Source of the DNA: Paucisalibacillus globulus
Lineage (GTDB): Bacteria > Bacillota > Bacilli > Bacillales > Amphibacillaceae
Reading direction: 5' to 3'
Assembly: GCF_900184735.1 (NCBI RefSeq)
Contig: NZ_LT855387.1
Span: 237,563-301,562, forward strand
Length of the DNA stretch: 64,000 nt
The notes below the pieces were generated by a model that was given only the letters and a program-made list of their open reading frames with translations, ran no database searches and had not been told where the DNA came from. Made by a program: the position numbers and the translations under genes. Shown here piece by piece: positions 49,217-59,005 of the stretch; positions within the stretch are counted from its first letter, which is position 1; each line of letters opens with the position of its first letter.

Positions 49217-50497
49217 CTATTTTCCTCCTAATATCTTTTCCTTCATTGTGTTTATTAATTGATTTAGAGGAACTTCAACCTGTTCACCAGTTGCCATTTC
49301 CTTAACATTAATTACTTCTTTTTGTATCTCATCTTCTCCAAGAACCAAGACATACTTTGTCTTATAGCGATCTGCTGCTTTAAACTGGGCTTTTACTTTT
49401 CTCCCCTGATAATCTTGGTCTACTTGAATACCATTCTGGCGAAGTTCATGAACTAATTTTACTGCTACCTCTTTCGATCCTTCTCCTAAAGTAACAACAT
49501 AACAATCAAGCTCAGCTTCTAATGGAAGTTCGATATCCTCTGCTTCCAGCGCCATTAGTAATCGTTCAATTCCCATACCAAAACCAATTCCAGGGGTAGC
49601 AGGACCATTAAGTTCCTCAACAAGTCCATTATATCTACCACCACCACAAAGAGTGGTTATTGCACCAAATCCCTTTGCCTCACTCATAATCTCGAATGCA
49701 GTATGGTTATAATAATCAAGGCCACGAACTAGATTCGAATCTACTTCATATTCAATTCCCATTAAGTCAAGATAGTGTTTAACCTGTTCAAAATACTCTT
49801 TTGATTCTTCATTTAAATAATCCAATATTGAAGGTGCTGTCTTCATAGAAGGATGATCACGGTCCACTTTACAATCAAGAACCCTCATTGGATTTTGTTC
49901 TAATCGTGATTGACAATCTTTACACAATTCTTCTTTATATGGTGTAAAGTGTGTAATTAAAGCTTCTCTGTGATTTGTTCTACTTTCAACATCACCTAGA
50001 GTATTGATGACTAATTTTAATGATGTTAGTCCTAATGTTTTATATACGGTCATTGCTAAATCAATTACTTCCGCATCAACAGCTGGGTCAGCACTTCCGA
50101 GCACCTCAACCCCAAATTGATTTAATTGACGCATCCTACCTTGCTGAGGTCGTTCATATCGAAACATTTGAGCAAAATAGTATAATTTTACGGGTTGATT
50201 AGGCTCCCCATATAATTTGTTTTGAACAAATGCTCTCGTCACAGAAGCAGTTCCTTCAGGACGGAGAGTTAAACTTCTTCCACCTCGGTCTTCAAACGTA
50301 TACATTTCCTTTTGAACAATGTCCGTAGAGTCTCCAACTCCTCGTGCAAAAACCTCTGTATGTTCAAATAATGGTGTACGGATTTCCTCGTAATGATAAT
50401 TATTACTAATTCCTTTTATTACATTCTCCACATACTGCCATTTTTTAGCATCCTTTGGTAGAATGTCGGCAGTTCCTCTTGGCGCCTTAATTTCCAT
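49217..50497 (-). CDS. hisS: Histidine--tRNA ligase
   Basis: Charges tRNA-His. The 426-residue protein has the class II core: [35 protein letters not shown] (shown by [15 protein letters not shown]), the histidine motif [15 protein letters not shown] and [14 protein letters not shown], plus a C-terminal anticodon domain. The ATG at 50497 is chosen over a frame open to 50533 because GGAGG lies 8 bases upstream. It heads the hisS-aspS operon under T-box control. Confidence 0.98.
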   Translation of the reverse strand: MEIKAPRGTADILPKDAKKWQYVENVIKGISNNYHYEEIRTPLFEHTEVFARGVGDSTDIVQKEMYTFEDRGGRSLTLRPEGTASVTRAFVQNKLYGEPNQPVKLYYFAQMFRYERPQQGRMRQLNQFGVEVLGSADPAVDAEVIDLAMTVYKTLGLTSLKLVINTLGDVESRTNHREALITHFTPYKEELCKDCQSRLEQNPMRVLDCKVDRDHPSMKTAPSILDYLNEESKEYFEQVKHYLDLMGIEYEVDSNLVRGLDYYNHTAFEIMSEAKGFGAITTLCGGGRYNGLVEELNGPATPGIGFGMGIERLLMALEAEDIELPLEAELDCYVVTLGEGSKEVAVKLVHELRQNGIQVDQDYQGRKVKAQFKAADRYKTKYVLVLGEDEIQKEVINVKEMATGEQVEVPLNQLINTMKEKILGGK

Positions 50498-50524
50498 AAT
50501 AAAATCCTCCCTCAAACTAAGTAA

Positions 50525-50795
50525 AAAACACAAAAAACTCCCGTCCCTTATAATAAAGGGACGAGAGTTACCCGCGTTGCCACCCTAGTTGATGCTATTA
50601 GTGCATCCACCTTTCACAGTTAACGCCTGCAAAACGTCTATATTTACTAGTTAATTCGTTCAATATAGATCCTAAGGAATGTCTTTCACTAAATTGTTAT
50701 GCAAAATGCTCACAGCCAAGGCATTTTGTCTCTGGACATACATGATTTAGTTACTCTTTCCCTCACTGGATTAAGTATAGTACGTTCCTATTACT
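50525..50795 (-). promoter_or_regulatory. T-box riboswitch leader of hisS-aspS
   Basis: On the minus strand the T-box AGGGTGGCAACGCGG (50572-50586) is followed by the terminator ACTCTCGTCCCTT/AAGGGACGGGAGT and TTTTTTG. Stem I has AGAGACAA and the distal loop TTGGCTGTGAGC. The expected specifier position (50679-50683) reads GACAT: GAC codes Asp and CAT codes His. The leader fills the gap upstream of hisS. Confidence 0.93.
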
Positions 50796-50807
50796 TGAAT
50801 GACTATT

Positions 50808-50836
50808 ATCATAATGTTTCAGATGTAGAATGTCAA
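50808..50836 (-). promoter_or_regulatory. Sigma-A promoter of hisS-aspS
   Basis: On the minus strand TTGACA (50831-50836), 17 bases, TATGAT (50808-50813). The -35 box overlaps the stop codon of the small yrzK-like gene. Confidence 0.88.
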
Positions 50837-51006
50837 GTACGATTTATTTTTTTCTTCAATGCTTTTACCTCACCTAATGAAATACCAAGTTCTTGTGCGA
50901 TTTCCATATGTCCTGATGAGTCTTGCATTTCTACAAAACGATGTAAATTAACACCAAAAACATCCCGGTTATTCTGTGAATTCCAATGCTTTTCGTTCAT
51001 TCGCAA
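50833..51006 (-). CDS. yrzK: Small helix-turn-helix-like protein (YrzK-like)
   Basis: A 57-residue protein from a TTG at 51006 (Shine-Dalgarno AGGAGG 8 bases upstream); an ATG lies two codons in. It reads MRMNEKHWNSQNNRDVFGVN, later SSGHMEIAQELGISLGEV, then KALKKKINRT. The segment EIAQELGISLGEVKALKKK looks like a sigma-70 region 4-type helix-turn-helix. A small gene of this type lies between hisS and the yrvJ amidase in B. subtilis. No function is known. Divergent from the amidase gene. Confidence 0.8.
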   Translation of the reverse strand: MRMNEKHWNSQNNRDVFGVNLHRFVEMQDSSGHMEIAQELGISLGEVKALKKKINRT

Positions 51007-51105
51007 GATTTCCGCCTCCTCTTTCTCATAAGACTAGCTTTGCCTATTTGTTTGTTTTTTATTAGAATATAAAAGAAGAGTTGTTTAAAATTAGGAGGAA
51101 GTTTT

Positions 51106-52200
51106 TTGCGAAAAAGAGATTTAGTAGTCGTATTACTTTGTCTAGCACTTCTAATCTGGAATATTCCTGTAGTTGCTAGTACAAAGGAAGTCATTATTAA
51201 TGAAGATAATTTGAATCTAAGAAGTGGCCCTGGTACTACATATGGTAATTTAGGACAAGTACATAAGGATGAGGTTTATTCTGTTATTGATGAACAAGCA
51301 GGATGGGTCGAAATCCAGTTAGAGGGTTATACAGCGTGGGTATCCACCGATTATGTTTCAATGAAAGGTGAATCATTGGATAAAGATACATCAGAAGAAA
51401 TTGAAGATGAGAATACAACTGACTTGAACGAATCGACAGTAAGTGACGAACAAAAAACAATAGAAATACTCTATAACAAGACACAAATCCGAAGTGGCCC
51501 TTCGACCGATAAAGAAATCACATCTTTTGCTAAAAAAGGTGATAAATATCAGGTAGTTGGGGAAACAGATAGTTGGTTAAAAGTAAAGTCTGAAGATTCT
51601 GAGGGCTATATCTTCAAAGAACTAGTAGAAGTAACTGCAGATAATCTGACAGATGGAATGAACGGGAAAACAGTAGTAATTGATCCTGGTCACGGTGGTA
51701 ATGATTCAGGGGCATTAAGCGTAAATGAAGTATATGAAAGAGATTTGACATATAAAACTGCTGAAATACTAGCACAAGAACTTACGATACTTGGAGCAGA
51801 AGTTATCTTGACTCGAGATGAAGAAACATTTGTCTCTTTAACAAGTAGAGCCACCTTGGCGAATACAGTGAACGCTGACGCTTTCATAAGTTTACACTAT
51901 AATAGTGTACCTGACTTACCAAGCGTTACAGGTATTGGGACATACTATTATCAGGAACAATATGAACCGTTAGCAACTTACATTCAGCAAGAAATTATTA
52001 AAGAGTCAGACGATCGGGACCGTGGTGCAGATTTTGGTGACTTCCAAGTGATTCGCCAAAATTTAACGCCTTCTGTTTTAATTGAATTAGGATTTATATC
52101 TAATCCTGAGGTTGAACAACTATTACTAACTAATGTTTATCAAGAAAAATTAGTTGCGGGTATAGTTAATGGATTACAGCGGTATTTTGCTGTTCAGTAA
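51106..52200 (+). CDS. yrvJ: N-acetylmuramoyl-L-alanine amidase with SH3b domains (YrvJ-like)
   Basis: Secreted cell-wall hydrolase. The 364-residue protein has a signal peptide (about 1-24, cleavage near VVAST), two bacterial SH3 domains (about 28-87, NLNLRSGPGTTYGNLG; about 117-175, TQIRSGPSTDKEIT) and an Amidase_3 domain (about 187-363). The zinc ligands are in VIDPGHGGNDSG, E in YERDLTYK and H in ISLHYNS; the catalytic Glu is in VLIELGFISN. It begins with TTG at 51106, with AGGAGG 7 bases upstream. Confidence 0.94.
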   Translation: MRKRDLVVVLLCLALLIWNIPVVASTKEVIINEDNLNLRSGPGTTYGNLGQVHKDEVYSVIDEQAGWVEIQLEGYTAWVSTDYVSMKGESLDKDTSEEIEDENTTDLNESTVSDEQKTIEILYNKTQIRSGPSTDKEITSFAKKGDKYQVVGETDSWLKVKSEDSEGYIFKELVEVTADNLTDGMNGKTVVIDPGHGGNDSGALSVNEVYERDLTYKTAEILAQELTILGAEVILTRDEETFVSLTSRATLANTVNADAFISLHYNSVPDLPSVTGIGTYYYQEQYEPLATYIQQEIIKESDDRDRGADFGDFQVIRQNLTPSVLIELGFISNPEVEQLLLTNVYQEKLVAGIVNGLQRYFAVQ

Positions 52201-52283
52201 TATGACTTAATCTAATTAGACAGGAAAAGGCTACATCCTAAAATAATTTATTGCTTCTGGATAGTTTAATATAACAAATAGTA

Positions 52284-52715
52284 GATAGAAACTGTGCGGT
52301 AACTAGTATAATTACACAGAATTAGTTATTGGGTATAGCTATACGACACCGCTCCGGCAGAATACTCCGCTTTCCGCGGGCCCGGCCTCAGCCTCCTCGA
52401 GGAAAGTTCGCCTCTGCGGGGTCTTCGGACACGTGCTATTCCCGCAGGAGTCTCCGTATTCTGCCTGCGCTAGTTAAGTTTTCAAGTTATTGTTAGTTTA
52501 TGAATCATATCATGGATTATAATGGTACTTTCATTTTTGTTAACTCTATCTCAGCGAAGGAAATACACGGAGACTCCTGCGGGAGGATAGGCATAGGTGA
52601 GACCCCGCAGTGCGTTAGCACGAGGAGGCTCACCAGCCGCCCGCGGAAAGCGGAGTGTATTTCCGTAGCGGGTATGGTGCTCCCCCAAAAAAATATTAGC
52701 CGCACAGTTTCTATC
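52284..52715. repeat. GC-rich palindromic repeat, copy 4 (no cassettes; reference form)
   Basis: Lies in the 52201-52750 gap between the convergent amidase and dtd genes. The ends are GATAGAAACTGTGCGG and CCGCACAGTTTCTATC. Two uninterrupted ~125-bp units in inverted orientation (about 52345-52472 and 52553-52672) flank an AT-rich spacer of about 80 bp. Each unit has internal palindromes (CTCCTGCGGG with CCCCGCAG; GGAAATACAC with GTGTATTTCC; GGTGAG with CTCACC). It is the cleanest copy for defining the family. Confidence 0.88.
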
Positions 52716-52750
52716 AATAGCAACAAACTGTACGATACTAGCCTTGGAAA

Positions 52751-53197
52751 TTACTTATCTTTACTATCCAATATCAATGTTACAGGACCAACATTGGTTA
52801 ATTTCACATCCATCATTGCTCCAAACTGACCAGTCTCTACTTTTACCCCTTCAACTCTAATCAAACTATTAAATTGTTCATACAACTCATTTGCTATTTC
52901 TGGTTTCGCTGCCTGCATAAAGTTTGGTCTTCTTCCCTTCCTTGTATCCCCGTACAAGGTAAATTGAGAAATAGAAAGAATATCTCCCTTTACATCTTTA
53001 AGTGATAAATTCATTTTTTCATTTTCATCTTCAAACACACGTAAATTAACTATTTTATTCACAAGATATTTTGCATCTTCCACAGTATCTTCATGTGTTA
53101 CTCCTAACAACACAACAAACCCATTAGTGATTTCACCAATCACTTCATTTTTAACAGTAACTGATGCATCTTTTGCGCGTTGAACAACTGCCCGCAA
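52751..53197 (-). CDS. dtd: D-aminoacyl-tRNA deacylase
   Basis: Removes D-amino acids (and glycine from tRNA-Ala) from mischarged tRNA. The 148-residue protein has the motifs [17 protein letters not shown] and [12 protein letters not shown] (GPVT motif). The start is a TTG at 53197 giving [12 protein letters not shown], the family N-terminus; AAAGGGG precedes it. A longer frame to 53311 comes from a neighbouring repeat and is rejected. It follows relA, as in B. subtilis, but with a repeat in between. Confidence 0.95.
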   Translation of the reverse strand: MRAVVQRAKDASVTVKNEVIGEITNGFVVLLGVTHEDTVEDAKYLVNKIVNLRVFEDENEKMNLSLKDVKGDILSISQFTLYGDTRKGRRPNFMQAAKPEIANELYEQFNSLIRVEGVKVETGQFGAMMDVKLTNVGPVTLILDSKDK

Positions 53198-53226
53198 TTC
53201 AAAAACCCCTTTCCTTATGTAAAAAA

Positions 53227-53354
53227 AGAGGCTAGGACAAAAGAGTTTGTAAGTGAAAGAAAATCGGAACGAATATAAATTGCGCATATACCCGTTCGGG
53301 AAGTATGGCAAAACGTTCAGTTTTTTTGACTTAATCTCTTATTATGTCCCGGCC
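53227..53354. repeat. Short inverted-end repeat between relA and dtd (GAGGCTRGGACA type)
   Basis: Starts AGAGGCTAGGACAA (53227-53240) and ends TTATGTCCCGGCC (53342-53354), one base before the relA stop codon. The ends pair as RNA (GGCCGGGACA with TGTCCTAGCC). On the minus strand the second arm runs into TCTTTTTTT, so the element looks like a long-loop terminator between the two genes. The same end sequence appears at 63870-63884. Confidence 0.75.
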
Positions 53355-53355
53355 A

Positions 53356-55560
53356 CTATTGTAATGTTCTAGTTACGGTATATACATCTTTAATTTGTTT
53401 AATACGTTCAACAATTTTTCTTAAATGATCGGTATTATGAATTAAAATGGTGATTTGGATGATTGCCATCTTATTTCGATCCGAACGTCCATTTACATGG
53501 GTAATGTTGGTTTTCATTTCATTTACGGCTTGGAGAACTTCATTTAATAGTCCTCTTCGATCATAACCTGATATTTCCAGGTCCACATGATACTGCTTTT
53601 GTGTTTGATCTACTTCCCACTCAACATGCAGATGACGTTCCTTAGCTTCTTCTGTTAGTACATTAGGACAATCAGAACGGTGAACAGAGACACCACGCCC
53701 TTTGGTGATATAGCCGATTATTTCATCACCTGGAACAGGATTACAGCATTTAGAGAGTCGGACTAGTAAGTTTTCGACACCCTCAACAATAACTCCAGAG
53801 TCTTTTTTATACTTTTTCTTTTCCTTTTCCTTATACTCGTTTCTAGCTCCCTCAAGTGTTTGAGCCAGATCCTGTTCTTTCTGGCGCGTTTGACGAATTT
53901 TATCGGTCAACCTTGTAGCTACTAATGCAGCTGTAATTCCTTGATAGCCTACTGCAGCATATAAATCATCATCATTAATAAAGTTAAAACGCTCATATAC
54001 ACGTTTCAGATTCTCTTCTGTTAGAGCTTCTTTTGGTTCGATACCTAATGCTCGAATCTCTTTATCAACTAAATCTTTACCTTTGGCTATATTTTCGTCA
54101 CGACGTTGTTTCTTAAAAAATGCTCTAATTTTATTTTTAGCCTGTGAAGTTTGTGTAATCTTCAGCCAATCTTGAGATGGTCCATAGGAATGCTTTGACG
54201 TCATTACTTCAATAATGTCGCCATTTTTAAGTTCATAATCAAGTGGCTCCATCTTACCATTTATTTTCGCACCGATTGTCTGGTTACCAATCTCTGTGTG
54301 AATTCGATAAGCAAAATCAAGTGGAACCGAACCAGATGGCAGTTCAATTACATCTCCTTTTGGTGTAAACACATAGACCATGTCGGAGAACAAATCTACT
54401 TTTAATGATTCTACAAATTCTTCCGCATCATGTGTTTCACTTTGCCAATCCAATATTTCTCGAAACCAAGTTAACTTCTCTTCAAAGGATTTTTTGTCTT
54501 TATTAAGCTGTTTCCCCTCTTTGTAGGCCCAGTGAGCAGCAATTCCATATTCCGCAATCTCATGCATTTCCTTTGTGCGGATTTGCACTTCTAACGGGTC
54601 ACCCTTTGGACCAATTACAGTTGTGTGCAAGGACTGATAAAGATTTTGTTTTGGCATGGCGATATAGTCTTTGAATCTACCTGGCATTGGTTTCCAACAA
54701 GTATGGATTATTCCTAATACAGCATAACAATCTTTTATACTATTAACCAAAATACGAACAGCTAATAAGTCATAAATCTCATTAAACTGTTTATTTTGTT
54801 TATACATCTTTTGATAGATACTATATAAATGCTTTGGTCTACCGGATATATCAGCATCTATATTAACATCTAATAATTGATTAGATACTTCCTTTATTAC
54901 CTCTTCAATATATGATTCACGCTGTTCACGTTTCTGTTTCATTAATTGAACAATGCGGTAATATTGCTGTGGATTTAAATATCGTAACGAGATATCCTCT
55001 AGTTCCCATTTAATCGTGGAGATTCCCAGACGATGAGCTAAAGGAGCAAAAATTTCTATCGTTTCATTTGCTTTTTGTCTTTGTTTTTCTGGTGGTAAAA
55101 ACTTTAATGTACGCATATTATGCAATCTATCAGCTAACTTGATCAAGATAACACGAATATCCTTAGCCATAGCAACAAACATTTTCCGATGGTTTTCTGC
55201 TTGTTGTGCTTCCTTGGATTGATATTTGATCTTTCCGAGTTTCGTTACACCATCGACAAGCATAGCGACTTCTTTATTAAATTCTTCTTCGATCATTTCC
55301 AAAGTAATTTCGGTATCCTCTACAACATCATGTAAAAATCCACCAGCTATTGTGACAGGATCCATTTTTAAGTCCACTAAGATTCCAGCAACTTGAATAG
55401 GGTGAATGATATATGCTTCCCCAGACTTTCGATACTGATCCTTATGAGCGTTTTCTGCATATTTATAGGCCCTAGAAACAAATTCTACATCATCTGCAGT
55501 TAGATAGTTTCGGGCTTTTTCTATTAATTGTTCAATTGTTATAATGTCACTCTTTGCCAT
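53356..55560 (-). CDS. relA: Bifunctional (p)ppGpp synthetase/hydrolase RelA/Rel
   Basis: Stringent-response enzyme that makes and degrades (p)ppGpp. The 734-residue protein has the HD hydrolase (HPIQVAGILVDLKMD, FLHDVVEDTE, LADRLHNMRTLKFL), the synthetase domain (SIYQKMYKQNKQFNEIYDLLA shown by YQKMYKQNKQFNEIYD; PMPGRFKDYIAMPKQNLYQS), TGS (about 392-453, VFTPKGDVIELPSGS), the zinc-finger region with conserved Cys (LSKCCNPVPGDEI) and a C-terminal ACT domain. The HDxxED motif is intact, so hydrolysis is expected. Preceded by apt. Confidence 0.98.
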   Translation of the reverse strand: MAKSDIITIEQLIEKARNYLTADDVEFVSRAYKYAENAHKDQYRKSGEAYIIHPIQVAGILVDLKMDPVTIAGGFLHDVVEDTEITLEMIEEEFNKEVAMLVDGVTKLGKIKYQSKEAQQAENHRKMFVAMAKDIRVILIKLADRLHNMRTLKFLPPEKQRQKANETIEIFAPLAHRLGISTIKWELEDISLRYLNPQQYYRIVQLMKQKREQRESYIEEVIKEVSNQLLDVNIDADISGRPKHLYSIYQKMYKQNKQFNEIYDLLAVRILVNSIKDCYAVLGIIHTCWKPMPGRFKDYIAMPKQNLYQSLHTTVIGPKGDPLEVQIRTKEMHEIAEYGIAAHWAYKEGKQLNKDKKSFEEKLTWFREILDWQSETHDAEEFVESLKVDLFSDMVYVFTPKGDVIELPSGSVPLDFAYRIHTEIGNQTIGAKINGKMEPLDYELKNGDIIEVMTSKHSYGPSQDWLKITQTSQAKNKIRAFFKKQRRDENIAKGKDLVDKEIRALGIEPKEALTEENLKRVYERFNFINDDDLYAAVGYQGITAALVATRLTDKIRQTRQKEQDLAQTLEGARNEYKEKEKKKYKKDSGVIVEGVENLLVRLSKCCNPVPGDEIIGYITKGRGVSVHRSDCPNVLTEEAKERHLHVEWEVDQTQKQYHVDLEISGYDRRGLLNEVLQAVNEMKTNITHVNGRSDRNKMAIIQITILIHNTDHLRKIVERIKQIKDVYTVTRTLQ

Positions 55561-55654
55561 AATATCACCTTTAATTGTAGAAGATACTTATTTACTAGTA
55601 TCAAAAAGATTTTCAAAAATGTAAAGTAAAAAATATATATTTACGTATTAGAAG

Positions 55655-55684
55655 AGGTCTGACGGAACTTTTCTCATCAGACCT
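55655..55684 (-). terminator. Hairpin after apt, weak terminator
   Basis: An 8-bp stem AGGTCTGA/TCAGACCT. The following minus-strand sequence CTTCTAATACG is not a strong T-run, so it may be only partial. Confidence 0.5.
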
Positions 55685-55695
55685 AGTCATTGTAA

Positions 55696-56208
55696 TTAGT
55701 ATTTCATTAATGTTAACACATCATAGCCTTTTAGTTTGTCTAAACCATCAAGGTAAGATAATTCAATTAGGAACGCACATCCAACAACAATACCGCCTAG
55801 CTCTTCTACTAATTTGATCGTCGCTTCAATTGTTCCACCAGTTGCAAGTAGGTCGTCTGTAATCAATACACGTTGACCAGGCTTAATAGCATCCTTATGA
55901 ATTGTTAACACATTTTGTCCATATTCTAGGCCATAGTCTACCTTGATAACCTCACGTGGTAGTTTTCCTTCTTTTCTAACTGGTGCAAATCCCACTTCTA
56001 ATGCATAGGATACAGGGCATCCAACGATAAACCCTCGTGCTTCTGGACCTACTACTAGGTCGATTTGTTTATCTTTTGCGAATTCCACTATTTCATCAAC
56101 TGCAGCTTTAAATGCTTTTCCATTATCCATCAATGGCGTGATATCTTTGAATTCAATACCTTCTTTAGGCCAATCATTTACAATTTTAATATATTTTTTA
56201 TAATCCAT
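55696..56208 (-). CDS. apt: Adenine phosphoribosyltransferase
   Basis: Makes AMP from adenine and PRPP. The 170-residue protein has the PRPP-binding motif [28 protein letters not shown] and [17 protein letters not shown]. It overlaps the end of recJ by 11 bp; recJ-apt-relA is the usual order in bacilli. Confidence 0.97.
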   Translation of the reverse strand: MDYKKYIKIVNDWPKEGIEFKDITPLMDNGKAFKAAVDEIVEFAKDKQIDLVVGPEARGFIVGCPVSYALEVGFAPVRKEGKLPREVIKVDYGLEYGQNVLTIHKDAIKPGQRVLITDDLLATGGTIEATIKLVEELGGIVVGCAFLIELSYLDGLDKLKGYDVLTLMKY

Positions 56209-58534
56209 GGATTACTTCCTCCTTAGGTTTAACCTCTTGCTCCATACTATCTTGAAACCATTTCACTAATTCATCATAAGGTGCGTAATAGAGATTTTTT
56301 TCAATTTCGGCTTGTTTTAGCCGCTCTTGATAAACAGTTGCTTCCTGTAAATCCTTTTTCTGCGGTGAATTATTTAAGATAATAAGTCCATTATTTATAT
56401 TAACAAATTCCAGCTCAGAAAACACGTTTAACATAAAATGAACCGATTCCTTAGTCCACCCTTTTGCGTTCATGATAGCATTTAACTCGTTGCGGATATC
56501 TAATTCTTTCTTTTTCCATACTAATGAATATAACCATTTAAAATCTTCTCTAGTCGGAAAAGCAGATAAATAGGCACTGTTTTCAACATAGAAACAAGCA
56601 TGGATGCACATGGGTTTAACCTTGGTGATAAATTGTTTCAATTCATTTAAGTCTGGAGGTAAATCAAACAAGTACAATACTTCTACTTGCTCTACTAATT
56701 CATACGCATTTTCATAGGTAACTTTTCTAATTCCTTCTGGAAATGTATGAAGGCTTTGGCCGTTTTCATTATACAGTAGTATATGGTTATCAAACTGGTG
56801 AAGATAATTAGTTAAATCGATTTGTTTCTTACCTCGATGGTCAAATAATTGCCAATGATCTATTCTCATATCTTCTACCACAAGTTGTGGTTTTCGAATT
56901 CCATTCCATTCATTAATGCCTAATTCTCCTACAACAGAAACTGTTACACTTGGAGAAATATAATGGAATAATTCACCCATGCCAAAGGCAATTCCTTCTA
57001 GTGTATGGCCATTTTCTTTAAAGTTTAGTTTGAGATGTTTTTTCATGTTACCAAGTTGTCTAATCTCATTAGGTTTACAATTAATATGAAATTTTGGTTT
57101 TGGATTAGCCATACCAAATGGAGCTAGTTGACTAATCTCATCGATAAGTTCTTCACTTACATCCGATAGCTCTAGAGTTTTACTAATCAATATTTCTTGT
57201 TTGAAATCTTCACTAGATAATTCTTCGCTAATAATTTTATCTAAATTATTCTCGAGCAAAGAAATATTTTCAATCGGTAATGTCATTCCAGCCGCTTGAG
57301 CGTGGCCACCAAAATGAGTAAAAACATCCTTTATACGCATACACCCTTGGAATAAATCAAAACGCGGAATACTTCTTGCTGAACCTTTCGCTGTACCATC
57401 TTCTACATCAATAGCTAAAACGATGGCTGGTCGATCATATTTCCGTACCAACCTAGATGCAACTATTCCCAGTACACCTTGATTCCAACCCTCTCTAGCA
57501 ACAACAATAACCCCTTTTTGGGAATCGATATCTACAGATTCTTCCACTTCTTTAACAATAGAAGCAACCACTTTCTGGCGCTCTAGATTCAACTGATCCA
57601 CCATTTCTGCAAGTTCTTCTGCTTCCTGTCTATCATCGGTCATTAGAAGATGCACTGCCAAATCAGCATCTTGAAGTCTACCAACAGCATTTAAACGAGG
57701 TCCAATAAGAAATCCAATGTCTTCTTCTGTTGTTCTGCCTTCCATTTTGCATCGTTTTTTTAACGCAATTAATCCCTCGCGTTTAGTGATGGTTAATTTT
57801 CGCAAACCAAAGAAGGCTAGTATACGGTTCTCACCAACTAATGGTACTAAATCAGCAATTGTCCCAATCACTACTAAATCCAGTAGATGTTCTGGGAAAT
57901 AACCGAGTAGTGCTTCTGCAAACTTAAATGCCACACCAGCACCCGCAAGTTCTTTAAAAGGATAATCAGGTGAACATTTAGGGTGTATGATAGCAAATGC
58001 ATCTGGTAATTCATCTTGTGGTTCATGGTGATCTGTGATAATCAAATCAATCCCCAGTTCTTTAGCCACTTTAGCCTCATGAACAGAAGCTATACCAGTA
58101 TCCACTGTTATTATTACATGAAATCCATCTTCTTTTGCCTGTCTAAAGGCATTTTCATTTGGTCCGTATCCTTCTGTAAAACGGTTCGGTATATAAAAAT
58201 CACAATTCGCGCCCAGTTCTTGTAGTGTTTTCATTAGAATTGTAGTGGAACTAACCCCATCAGCATCATAATCACCAAAAACTAGGATCTTTTCATTATT
58301 CTCAATTGCTTGTCCTACTCGATCTCTAGCCATATTCATCGATGCTAGTCTATTAGGATTAATAAGATGATCAATGGATGGTTTCAAGAATTGTTGTATT
58401 TCTTCAATTGTTGTCATACCACGTTGTAAAAGCAGTTCTTTTATCACGGGGGATAATTCGCTTGAGCCATCCATCCAATCGTTTGTATTCTCTTGTATGC
58501 TAGCAAAATTCCAATTTGACTTGCTCCGTAACAT
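56198..58534 (-). CDS. recJ: Single-stranded-DNA-specific exonuclease RecJ
   Basis: 5'-3' exonuclease in recombination and mismatch repair. The 778-residue protein has the DHH core ([44 protein letters not shown]), the DHHA1 domain ([13 protein letters not shown]), an OB fold and a long C-terminal extension (about 560-778) typical of Firmicutes. The ATG at 58534 is chosen over a frame open to 58585: the protein starts [10 protein letters not shown] and AGGGGTG lies before it. That Shine-Dalgarno lies in one arm of a palindrome. Confidence 0.95.
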   Translation of the reverse strand: MLRSKSNWNFASIQENTNDWMDGSSELSPVIKELLLQRGMTTIEEIQQFLKPSIDHLINPNRLASMNMARDRVGQAIENNEKILVFGDYDADGVSSTTILMKTLQELGANCDFYIPNRFTEGYGPNENAFRQAKEDGFHVIITVDTGIASVHEAKVAKELGIDLIITDHHEPQDELPDAFAIIHPKCSPDYPFKELAGAGVAFKFAEALLGYFPEHLLDLVVIGTIADLVPLVGENRILAFFGLRKLTITKREGLIALKKRCKMEGRTTEEDIGFLIGPRLNAVGRLQDADLAVHLLMTDDRQEAEELAEMVDQLNLERQKVVASIVKEVEESVDIDSQKGVIVVAREGWNQGVLGIVASRLVRKYDRPAIVLAIDVEDGTAKGSARSIPRFDLFQGCMRIKDVFTHFGGHAQAAGMTLPIENISLLENNLDKIISEELSSEDFKQEILISKTLELSDVSEELIDEISQLAPFGMANPKPKFHINCKPNEIRQLGNMKKHLKLNFKENGHTLEGIAFGMGELFHYISPSVTVSVVGELGINEWNGIRKPQLVVEDMRIDHWQLFDHRGKKQIDLTNYLHQFDNHILLYNENGQSLHTFPEGIRKVTYENAYELVEQVEVLYLFDLPPDLNELKQFITKVKPMCIHACFYVENSAYLSAFPTREDFKWLYSLVWKKKELDIRNELNAIMNAKGWTKESVHFMLNVFSELEFVNINNGLIILNNSPQKKDLQEATVYQERLKQAEIEKNLYYAPYDELVKWFQDSMEQEVKPKEEVIHGL

Positions 58535-58540
58535 AAATTC

Positions 58541-58580
58541 ACCCCTGACTAATCTATTATACACAAATACAGTCAGGGGT
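58541..58580 (-). promoter_or_regulatory. recJ promoter enclosed by a perfect 10-bp inverted repeat
   Basis: Arms ACCCCTGACT (58541-58550) and AGTCAGGGGT (58571-58580), 20 bases apart. Between them on the minus strand is TATAAT (58556-58561), with TTGCTA 18 bases upstream (58580-58585). One arm covers the spacer of the promoter and the other contains the recJ Shine-Dalgarno AGGGGTG. It may be an operator, or in read-through RNA a hairpin that hides the ribosome-binding site. Confidence 0.7.
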
Positions 58581-58593
58581 AGCAATTAAATTT

Positions 58594-58923
58594 CTAACTA
58601 TGATCATCAGTTTTCATTTCTGTTTCTGGTAAGGAATGATTTTCATACTCTGATAAACCATTTTCCTCAACAAGTAGAGTTAGCTGCTGATTTTCTCTTT
58701 TTAATAGTTTAATTTCCCTTTGCATTCTAAACATACGAACCATACCAACCGCAGCAGTGATAACCCCACCCATTAAAACAGAGAACAGAATTACCAAGAT
58801 CAATGGTGATTCTACTTTCCAAAAGAAATAATTAACTTCTACAGGATTAACGTTAGTTACAGCAAATACTGCTACTAGTATCATAAATATGATAGCAATA
58901 ATGACATAAGTTTGTCCTTTCAT
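58594..58923 (-). CDS. LapA family membrane protein (YrvD-like, DUF1049)
   Basis: A 109-residue protein with two membrane helices (about 4-22 and 40-62), the LapA signature NVNPVEVNYFFWKVESPLILV, and a cytoplasmic coiled-coil tail (about 70-90). Function in Bacillus is not known; E. coli LapA works with LapB in LPS control, which does not apply here. It lies between secDF and recJ, as YrvD does. AGGAGG precedes the ATG. Confidence 0.85.
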   Translation of the reverse strand: MKGQTYVIIAIIFMILVAVFAVTNVNPVEVNYFFWKVESPLILVILFSVLMGGVITAAVGMVRMFRMQREIKLLKRENQQLTLLVEENGLSEYENHSLPETEMKTDDHS

Positions 58924-58964
58924 AAGTAAACCTCCTTAGTTAGTTTATATTTTACACATCAGAA

Positions 58965-59000
58965 TAAAAATAATCCCCTTGGCATAGGCCAAGGGGACCC
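58965..59000 (-). terminator. Terminator after secDF
   Basis: On the minus strand stem GTCCCCTTGGC/GCCAAGGGGAT with loop CTAT, followed by TATTTTTATTC. Confidence 0.9.
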
Positions 59001-59005
59001 TTTTA

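Noticed and set aside
53198..53311. N-terminal extension of Dtd
   Set aside because: The extra 38 residues are encoded by the repeat between relA and dtd. The TTG at 53197 has a ribosome site and gives the family N-terminus.
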